Shown here: one piece after another, positions 56,077 through 64,000 of the stretch
Numbering within the stretch: the first letter of the stretch is position 1
How the letters are laid out: each line of letters opens with the position of its first letter
Source: Amia ocellicauda
Lineage: Eukaryota; Chordata; Actinopteri; Amiiformes; Amiidae
DNA: 64,000 nucleotides
Direction of reading: 5' to 3'
Assembly (NCBI RefSeq): GCF_036373705.1
Contig: NC_089863.1
Coordinates: 25,517,727-25,581,726 of the forward strand
Notes under the pieces: generated by a model
Seen by the model: the letters and a program-made list of their open reading frames with translations, nothing else
The model's database searches: none
What the model was told of the DNA's origin: nothing
Made by a program: the position numbers and the translations under genes

Positions 56077-56413
56077 GGGGATCCCAAACCTGTCCTGGAG
56101 GAGCCCCTACCCTGCTGTTTTTTGTTCCAACTGAGCTCTCAATTACTTAATTGAACCTTTAATTGAACCTACAGTAGCTACTTTTAAATCTAGGCTTAAG
56201 ACCTATTTTTATAATTTAGATTTTTTATTTTATATATTGTTGTTTTAAATTGTCTTTTTCTCTTTTTGTGATTTATGCTTTTCATTTTGTTTAATTTATT
56301 AATTTATGTTGTGTTATTAATGTTGATTAAAATTTTTGTGTTCTGTTACGTTCTTTTTGGTTTTTGTGCAGTGCCTTGAACCTTGTAGTATGAAAGGCGC
56401 TCTATAAATAAAG

Positions 56414-56467
<54 letters not shown>

Positions 56468-56645
56468 TGATGTAACAATCCTCTTAGATTTTACATTGTG
56501 TAAGAAAATAGTTGGTTCTTTAATTCGTTTTATTTTACAATTCTGTACTTAAACTTAATACCCCTACTGTTTAAAATCATTAAAAGGCTCTGATTTAGGA
56601 AATTATTAGTTCAATTAAGTAATTGAGAGCTCGGTTGGAACCCTG
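56077..56645. mobile_element. Palindromic hAT-like MITE, copy 8, split by a retroposon tail
   Basis: The left half (56077-56165) has GGGGATCCCAAACCTGTCC and CTCAATTACTTAATTGAACC; the right half (56462-56645) ends TTCAATTAAGTAATTGAGAG then CTCGGTTGGAACCCTGG, lacking the last part of the consensus end. The halves are separated by a retroposon-like insert. Confidence 0.75.
56166..56461 (+). mobile_element. LINE/SINE 3' tail inserted in MITE copy 8
   Basis: Contains TTTTAAATCTAGGCTTAAGA and ends with GGCGCTCTATAAATAAAG followed by an ATT microsatellite, the 3' end of a retroposon common in fish. TTAATTGA occurs on both sides (56158-56165 and 56462-56469), consistent with a target-site duplication. 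Confidence 0.7.
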
Positions 56646-58254
56646 GATCTAGCCGAAGCTTCTCGGGCAGGCGTACCGTGATCTGACAACATCCGTTCAG
56701 GAGATAGGAACTGGGTGAGTGGAAAAATAAATAAATACACAAATGAATAAAACTTGGTCACTCTGAACCACATTCTTCTGGATCATTGGAATGCCGAGTC
56801 ATCTGGGAGTGTGTGTGCGTCAGGCCCCTGTCCCACAGAACAGGACGTACTGTGTCTCCCTGTATGGCAGGCCGCGTTCTTTCAGGATGAGATCATCACA
56901 CCGGCGGTAGGCATGTAGCAATATGCAGGGGGCGCTTCCTGCTTGGCCATGCCAGCGTCTTATCTCCCTGCCCGTGTGTGTGTGGAGGTGGGTACGGCCC
57001 AGTACACCCACACAAATGCACACGGAGGTCAGTGCTGCCGGCTCAGGTATGATACGCCTTTCGTGTCAGCCAGAAAAAGACAACAGAGTGCCTTGTACAG
57101 TCCATCCCGGATAACCGAAGCGATGAGGTAGATCGTGACCTGGACCAGCAGGGAGACACAGCCAGACAGCATTCGAAACCTCACAATAAGAGCCCGGATC
57201 TGGCTTTCAGATCTCAGGAGCTCAATCGTGATCTGGCAACGGTTCACAAGTTGCCCCGACACACAAATAACACCCTAGCATGCAACAGAGTAAATCCCTC
57301 GACAGCCCCCTGTGTAGCATCTGTTTGGATCCTACCAGCATTCGTAATCATGGCTTTGTGGCATCAGTGCAAAAAGAGAATGGGATTTAATTCAAAAGAA
57401 GCAGAAGAAGAAGAAATGATAACAGACAAGACTATATTTTCCCAATTTCATTTTTGAAAGCCAATCAGGCTGCTGACAAGATATGGAAGCAAATACTTTG
57501 ATCATCCAAGCCATCCTGATCGATATCTTTATCCATTCAGTGTTTCTGTGTGGTCCAATAGTGTGCTGCTCTTCCCACAACTCAAAAGCATTTGCAGGGG
57601 CTTCTGGGTAAAATGTTAGCTTTACATTTGATAACACGACACACGCACACAAATAAAGGAGTGATAGTGCGTCCTTCACAAAGGCTACTGTACGCAAATG
57701 AAAGGTTGTTGATGAAATCCCAGCAGTCCATTAACAGGCTTTGACGAGGTCGCTTATTCTGACTACGAGCGGATCAGACCGACCAATCAGATTCCCGCCC
57801 TCGACGGTTTGAGAGGCTGCAATTCTGGGGCCGCGCCAAGCCCGATTAATAAAAGTGGATCAAACAAGAGCGTTGATCGACTGGTGTTGACTGATCATTC
57901 GATTGGATCAGATACAATACAATAAACATGCCTTTGACCCCACCTAACAATACAAACAGCTGAACTTGTCTGGGCACGGTTAGCCTACCAACACAGCAAC
58001 GCACTTTGTCACTGGTTCAAAGAAGAGCCAGTACTCAAACATGTCTCATATATTTCAGAACACACGATCTAAATATACCCTTGCGTGAATGATAGAAAGC
58101 ATGTTGAACTCTCTGCCCTCCCACAACAGCAGTCTCCAGTGTCGGTCAAGTTCATCCCCACTGTGTTCTAACAGGATTGAGGTCAGACTACACCCTTGAT
58201 CTGTGCATGAAAGCATTCCAGCTGTGCAAGGGTGTGGATAGCTTTCAACACTTA

Positions 58255-58385
58255 TTATTATTATTATTTTTCACATAATTAGTCATTTACACAGCTGTAC
58301 TGGTGCATTCTGGGTTCAGTGCCATGTTCAAGGGTACAACACCTGGGAGCCCTGACCACTATGCCACGCACTGTGAGGCAGTTCT
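58255..58385 (+). repeat. Fragment of the same SINE-like repeat
   Basis: CATTTACACAGCTGTACTGG, TGCATTCTGGGTTCAGTGCC and TGTTCAAGGGTACAACACC match the element at 38.5 kb with many changes; it ends in GACCACTATGCCACGC. Confidence 0.55.
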
Positions 58386-58919
58386 GGTGTCGCAGTAGGT
58401 TAGTGCGTCAATAAAATGACCCAATTCAAACAGCCACTTCTACAGAGAACGTGACCTTTGACACACATTATTGAGAGACGGTACATTTAGCAACCCAGTG
58501 GATCACGAGCTGGTTGCCTAACAAATGCTTCTGCTCAGACAAAGGGATTTTAGTGTTTATTACTCTTGTCCTGTTACTTATTGGCACTTTTGGAATGCAG
58601 TTGAATGGAGGGAAAAGGTGAGAGGGGAGGTTTGGAACAGGGTGTGAGGGATGCGATTTTAGAGAGAGGGAGAGAGAGAAATGCTATTCAAATACAGACA
58701 TGGGTTTCAACAATGTCAGTGGGAGGTACAGGAGAGTGAAGTCTTAATTAACTTCCCCTTCACTCACTATCGAAAGAAATGTATTATTAATTTGGGTAAT
58801 TGAGGTGTCATGACATCATATTATATAATATTACATCATAAGTGCACATGTCAGGTAACAAGAAATGACACATGGGACTGTGGGACAACTATGAGACAGG
58901 GACAAGTGTCTCCTAAAAG

Positions 58920-59145
58920 ACCGTAGTGTGGTAAAAATACAGCAAAGCATAGTGTGGTGTAGAATAGTCTGCATGTGGTAAAGTATAGTTTAACACGGTC
59001 GAAAATATGGCTATGTACAATAAAGTGTAGTGTGGGGAACCATCGTAATAACATGGTAATATATGGTCAAGCATAGTATGCTGAAGCGTGGTAAAATTAT
59101 GATATAAATGTAGTAAAACTGTAGTAAAAATATATTTAAAATCAT
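58920..59145 (+). repeat. Degenerate GTGGTAAA-type repeat
   Basis: Irregular copies of words such as AGTGTGGTAAA, AAGCATAGT and GTAGTAAAA. Similar words occur at 16.44-16.56 kb (GTGTGGTATAC, ACACGGTAAAG), suggesting a dispersed low-complexity family. Confidence 0.5.
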
Positions 59146-59793
59146 TGTGAATTTGTGTAATGTAGTGCTAATGTAATGTTTACTCCTGCCGGTGCAACAC
59201 ACAGACCAGTCCAATTTGTTTGCATTTATAACACCCCTGTGTGTACTTAAAATGGTTTCATAACTGTGAATTAGCAGCAGACAATGCCGTGGAATGGTAG
59301 GAGTGTTGCCTCACACCTATTGTTTCTATTTCTATTATCGTGATGTATTTTTAGAGGTCATGATTGTAACAAGAATAATAATAATAAAAAAAACTTAAAG
59401 TGATTGACTATGATTCTATATATCCCCTGTTTCAAGGGCATATCTGTCCAAGTAGTTACACAAATGTCCACATACACAGCATTCAAATGAAGGATAATGC
59501 GCCCCACTCCTCCACACATCTAAGCCCAACACAGTGGGCACAAGATCAAGGTTGTTGATTGGCCATCACAACCTAATAAAGCATCGCTTCCATTATATCA
59601 ATACATTTCCCCATCTGGCTTTTAGAAAAATATGTAACTTATTATTATGATGTTGATGATGTGTGTATTGGTGCTTATCTAGGATGACTCCCAGGTTACA
59701 CAAGCAATACAAAAGTGCATTAATACAGTATAAAATTCAAATAAAGCATAATACATGTGTGAACATGGAGAATAAGCTGCTATATTACAGGTA

Positions 59794-59850
59794 CAGTCTG
59801 AACAGATGTGTCTTGGGTAATTGTTACTCAAGACACATCTGCTCAGACTG
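59794..59850. repeat. 27-bp-arm hairpin, 3-nt loop
   Basis: Arms 59794-59820 and 59824-59850 (right arm CTCAAGACACATCTGCTCAG) are inverted repeats with two mismatches. It lies at the end of a SINE-like stretch beginning near 59,640, so it may be transposon-derived rather than an RNA gene. Confidence 0.75.
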
Positions 59851-60481
59851 GACGTTTTATTCATTTATTTCATATCAATATGCTACTGATACATCAAACG
59901 GAGAGCTATACACTTAAATACTTGTTGTTGTAGTTGCATCTCAACAGAGTGTGTTTTCTCACAAAATCTACTTTTCAAGAAATATGAAGGCGACTCAATA
60001 TATGTTTTTTGAAGGGATTCAGTCACTTTGGGGGGCCTTGCTGAGGAATATTAGCAAGGTGGTATATTGGAATAAAATGGATTTCACAAGCCATTTAAAC
60101 CATACTAAAAAACAGTATACATTGTGTTAAAAAGCCAAACAGAACAGACCAATGCGAATTAAAGTCCCCATGTGATTTGAATGTGTTAACTATAAATAGA
60201 GTGCATATATATAGTGATAATACACACTCACAGATATGTGTGTTTATTGCAAAGCATGGAATGATTTCAATATTGGAAATGATGATGATAAGTATACAAC
60301 CTAAGCAGGGGGCCCCTTTTCTGAAAATTTGAAACTTCCAGGTATTTGGGAATTAATTGGAATTTCCATGAAAGCCATGTAAAAAATACAGTATAATAGA
60401 GATTAGACAAGGCGTGATCATAATTAATGTGGACTGGGGATGTGTTGTGGTATAAATATTTCAATTTATAGTGCACTCCTC

Positions 60482-60645
60482 ACTTCCGCTAATGCGATGA
60501 CGGAGGGAATGGGCGGATCGCATATAAAGCCCTGACTGGGGGAAAGAGCGCTTTAGAGACGGGTCACAGCAGCATAAGTTACCGCACACAGGCATTTAGC
60601 ACCATTTACTTTCTCGCACCCACAGCCAGCACCGTACCAGACAAG
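60482..60645 (+). promoter_or_regulatory. mcl1: mcl1 core promoter and 5' UTR
   Basis: TATAAA at 60523-60528, preceded by an ETS-type CACTTCCGC (60481-60489) and a CRE-half-like GATGACGG near 60496. ETS and CRE-type sites are known in mammalian MCL1 promoters. The TSS is expected near 60,553, giving a leader of about 90 nt with no upstream ATG. Confidence 0.65.
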
Positions 60646-61174
60646 ATGGATCCTCTCTCCTCAACCTTTAAGCGCTCGTCGGCCAACCTGGTGGTGCATT
60701 TGTGCTACCCCAGCGCGCAAAATGGAGGCACCCCGGACGGATACAGGGCGCACTCGCTGGAGACGCCGACCGGGGCGGTGGAGACGCCGATGCTGAGGCC
60801 CCCAAACCCCGCCGAGGAGGAGCTGGATAACTGGGTGGACGAGGTGGATGCCGCCGTCGCCGCCCGGGTCTCCAAGCAGCCCCGCAAGGCGTTCAAAGGC
60901 CTGGCTTTGGAGACGCGCTTCCCGGAGAGCAGCAACGACGACGGCTCGCTGCCCTCCTCGCCCGACACGCCGACCACAGACTGCGGGAATATGAACGGCT
61001 TCACCGCGGAGTCCTCAGGGCAGCTGGACCGGGAGACACGGGAACTTATTCACGGGTTTTTGGGGATGTACTGTGGACTATCTCGCAGCTGTGGACGGGG
61101 CAGGAACAAGGCTTTAGCCACCCTTACGCGGGTGGTGGAGTCGGTGATCGAGAAGCATCAGTATGCGTATAACG
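60646..61174 (+). CDS. mcl1: mcl1, induced myeloid leukaemia cell differentiation protein, exon 1 (partial gene)
   Basis: This exon encodes residues 1-176 and ends AACG/GTAAGT in phase 1. No exon 2 (expected NWGRI region) is visible before the window ends, so the BH1, BH2 and membrane anchor are missing here. Family knowledge: MCL1 is a short-lived anti-apoptotic BCL2-family protein that sequesters BH3-only proteins and BAK at mitochondria. Seen: a proline/acidic N-terminal region; EELD at 58-61, like a caspase site of human MCL1; DGSLPSSP at 99-106, matching the human GSK3/JNK phosphodegron around DGSLPSTP; LDRETRELIHGFL (helix 1); and a BH3 segment KALATLTRVVESVIEK, where the usual G-D pair reads V-E. 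A TATA box and a roughly 90-nt leader precede the ATG. Identity is supported by its position next to ensa. Exon 1 is GC-rich, unlike its surroundings. Confidence 0.94.
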
Positions 61175-64000
61175 GTAAGTCGATGTCGGTGTTCCTTGTG
61201 CGGCGCTGGTATAAACTAGAGGTCGGGGCTTTGCATTTGGGCCTAACTTTTTCTTCACATATTACAAAACGCTTTTGCGTGCGTATCCACCGATCTATTC
61301 GTATATATTGTACATGGATTAGAAAAATAAAATAATAAAAAAGTGTTGTACATGTGTACAGGTGTGTGTGTATGTGTGTATAGGCTAGCCTATATAATGT
61401 GCATGTATATAATATACACACAACAGATTATAATGTAGGCCTATATTTAGATTATACACACAGATTATACTCACACACACACATGGATTGTGTTAGTGTA
61501 ATGACTTGGTGGTACAGTAGCCATTTTAACTGTTTTTTAGAGAATGGTTTGCTATTTCTCTTATTAATCATAAAAACGATCCCATGCAGATGAATAGGTG
61601 TTGTGTGTTTAGTGCGGTTCGGTTCTTTTCCATGACGTGTTGATGCCGTATTTTATTTCCTCGAATAGGAGTTTCCGCGTTGAGCTGCTCTGCTGGCGGA
61701 GGCGATGAGATGAGAGGAGTGATTAGATGATTTTCCTGATGGTGTGTGGTCAGATGGCCTTTCGGGAAATGGACTGAGAGGGCAATTCTAGTGGGGGGGC
61801 AACAACGTGGGGGTCGCCCTGTAATGCACACAAAGGAAGCGCGTCACATCCGGGGCTTTGTGTGAGAAAAGCGAGGGTCGCCCTGTTCCGCAGCGCAGAT
61901 GGGCTCCCAGATCTGCCACCTTTGCACCAATTGTAGTAGCAGTAAAGTGCACATGGAAAAGGGCTTTGTTTATATGTACATATCCCACCCAGTCTAAATG
62001 GGGGCAAACCTGTTTGACTGGAGGATCAAAGTGGATCTGCTGTATACAAATAGAGCTGGGGTGCGAATCACTGGGACCTGGGATTAGTGTGTTCCTGGAT
62101 CTCTCTGGTTTGCATTGCTGCAGAATTGCCCCGAACCTTCTGGAGCAAACTGTCCAGCTGTGGTAGAGACCTGTCAGCCAAAAAATAAAATGTATCCTCT
62201 GAAAAGAAGGCAGGGTTTCTGATCTCCTGGGTTTGTTAAGCCCTGTGTGGCCGTTTTTTGGTATGTGTTGAATGGCCCTACTGGTTCATTCCTCGGGCCA
62301 AAACATTGTTTGCTTTTGAAAGGGAACAATGGAGAGAATATAACAAAAGATGTCATTGATGTCGCCCAGCGCTGAAACGGGTGTGCCCATTCCAGAAACC
62401 GAGGCGTTCTGGCTTGCATGTCATGCACTTGTTGCTCTTGATCGCTGTGTTTTGCTCTGTTGCATTATTCCCAGATCTTGCATTTGTGAAGATTCAGGTT
62501 GCAGTTCCCCCCAGAGGTCGTGCAAAGATGCGAATCTGTCACTGGTGGAGAGCAACCCAAAATACACTAGTTTTATTCATTGCATTCATGCACAATGATC
62601 CAGTGGGTGTATTTGGATTCTGATGCTTAAAGTAGCTGGGATAGACCAAAAAATAAAATCGACAAACCCCTTTGTGCATGCAGTTGTTGAAAGATGTGCA
62701 TCAATGGGGATTTTGTTCTTTTGATTACACAAGCATGCCTCATCGATATCTAGATCAGTGTTGAAAGTCTGCTGATATGGGCTTTTTTTGACGTCATTAG
62801 ACTCGGGTGTCACTTCACCTCCTCCTTCTTAGAAGCGAGAATATTCTTCATAGAAGACCAAAACCGCCACATCTGAGCCTTTTAAGGGGTTAATGTATGA
62901 TCAGGGGCCTCATTCAAGGTCTAATTTGGGTAATGCAGGAATCTGAGCTATGTGATTGTGACTCACTCGGCCTTGAATCAATCCCACAGAAACCCTAATG
63001 TACAATAGCCGTTGTGGGATTGAGTAATCCCACACTGGGTCGGTTTCCAAGGTGGAGTAATCCAATCCTGCCTCCGTGTCTGACTCAGATTTGCCCCGTT
63101 GCACACCGGAGAACCCGTGGAGCCACTTCTCGATTCTCAGGCGTCTTTGCCAAACCTGAAACCGCAGTCTTGCACAAGTAAAAATAAACTCTTGTATACG
63201 TGTGATCATTTAGGTTTTTGCTTGAGTATTGAGTCTCTGGAGTAAAAGGTTTAGGAAGTGTATAGTTTTATTCCTGTTCACTGTTTGAGCAATCATTGTT
63301 AGTCATTATATGCATGATCGCCTTGTGGTGTTTGTGTGGTGGTGAGTGTAAAGGGTTCAACGCACTGGAGGCGTAGGATTCCAGACACCTACTGCCATTA
63401 AAATACCTGATACCTCTGAGCTTCGGCCGCCTACGCACTGCTTCCACCCCCTACAGTCGCTAACAAGAGCGTCTTTGATCTCGTAAGCTACACTTTGCCC
63501 CCTGGAGCTGTTGTCTTGCCATCTGTGCCATTTCTCTAGAACTCGGCCGGGGTCCGAATCCGCACCATCGCGGTGTGCATAAGCATCCTCGGGCTCTGTG
63601 AATCGGACACAGTGCTAATTGTCGCTCTGAGGCTGTGTGGATGCGTTAACCTCCTGAACCACAGGATGCAGTTCTGAGAAACTGCAACCCGGCCCCCTCT
63701 CGGCAGCATTCTCGGAAATGGCCAGGACGCAGTTGCTCTTCCCCTTATCAGTCCCTAGCAATGTGTTGCGTTTTGAAAGCCACTCTTTCACACTGCTGCC
63801 TGAGCACGGCTCTGCAAGTCCTTAATCGTCCTTGCAGCCTGCAGCTAGAGCAACCGGTTTGCATGCATTGGATTGGCTTGTGTTGGCTTGGATTGCTTGC
63901 AGCGAGCTTTCATGGGTGTGCAATGTTGTGCTGTTGCTTCTCCAAACACAACACTGCATTCCTGCCTGCAAAACAATTCCCATCCCTTCATAGAGAGAGT
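61175..64000 (+). other. mcl1: mcl1 intron 1 (incomplete)
   Basis: Starts with the consensus donor GTAAGT. I searched for the conserved exon 2 (NWGRI, FGA) in the three forward frames by eye and did not find it, so the intron exceeds 2.8 kb and runs off the window. It contains an AT/GT-rich stretch at 61.32-61.48 kb and otherwise unique sequence. Confidence 0.7.

Larger units (their letters stand above)
56650..60480. other. Intergenic sequence between ensa and mcl1
   Basis: No gene seen. Around 57.72-57.90 kb is a GC-richer unique block with a CCAAT box (GACCAATCAGATTCCCGCC) that could be an mcl1 upstream element. The rest is AT-rich with repeat fragments. Confidence 0.4.

Noticed and set aside
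60646-61335. mcl1 as a single-exon 229-residue protein
   Set aside because: The reading past 61174 is intron: a consensus GTAAGT donor lies at the position expected for MCL1 and the following residues lose all similarity.

Overview
This window is vertebrate nuclear DNA, most likely from a ray-finned fish. The coding exons match jawed-vertebrate genes, and the spaces between them carry Tc1/mariner, hAT and CR1/L2-like transposon remains of the kind common in fish, with abundant GT, GA and ATT microsatellites. The repeat styles would fit a non-teleost fish (gar, bowfin or sturgeon grade) or an early-branching teleost, but I cannot fix the species. There are no bacterial genes, operons or CRISPR arrays.

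Layout. Positions 1-23,640 hold no host gene that I can recognise: unique AT-rich sequence, microsatellites, a GT/CTGT minisatellite (14.75-15.47 kb), a decayed Tc1 element with a second transposon nested in it (13.03-14.13 kb) and a complete Tc1 element with an open transposase (20.17-21.76 kb). Then come four genes. golph3l (minus strand, CDS 24,110-29,836, 285 aa) encodes a Golgi PI4P-binding protein. hormad1 (minus strand, CDS 33,907-40,492, 15 coding exons, 382 aa) encodes a meiotic chromosome-axis protein. ensa (plus strand, CDS 43,173-48,236, 3 exons, 115 aa) encodes a PP2A-B55 inhibitor. mcl1 (plus strand, exon 1 only, 60,646-61,174) encodes an anti-apoptotic BCL2-family protein whose remaining exons lie beyond the window.

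These four genes are also neighbours on human 1q21, where from memory all four point the same way. Here golph3l-hormad1 is inverted relative to ensa-mcl1, so hormad1 and ensa are divergent with a short shared upstream region (about 41.5-43.1 kb). The genes do not form a pathway; their proximity is conserved synteny. 

The points most worth a second look are: (1) a 434-bp, about 99% identical copy of part of hormad1, with two intact micro-exons and their splice sites, lying in sense orientation in the probable 5' leader intron of golph3l and flanked by 45-48-bp direct repeats; (2) very long pyrimidine tracts (140-555 nt in the transcript) directly upstream of four 3' splice sites of golph3l and hormad1; (3) the intact Tc1 element with a near-perfect palindrome of about 97 bp carrying opposed TATA boxes; and (4) a family of palindromic hAT-like MITEs, one with a perfect 8-bp target duplication. 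I found no evidence for a wholly new molecular system.
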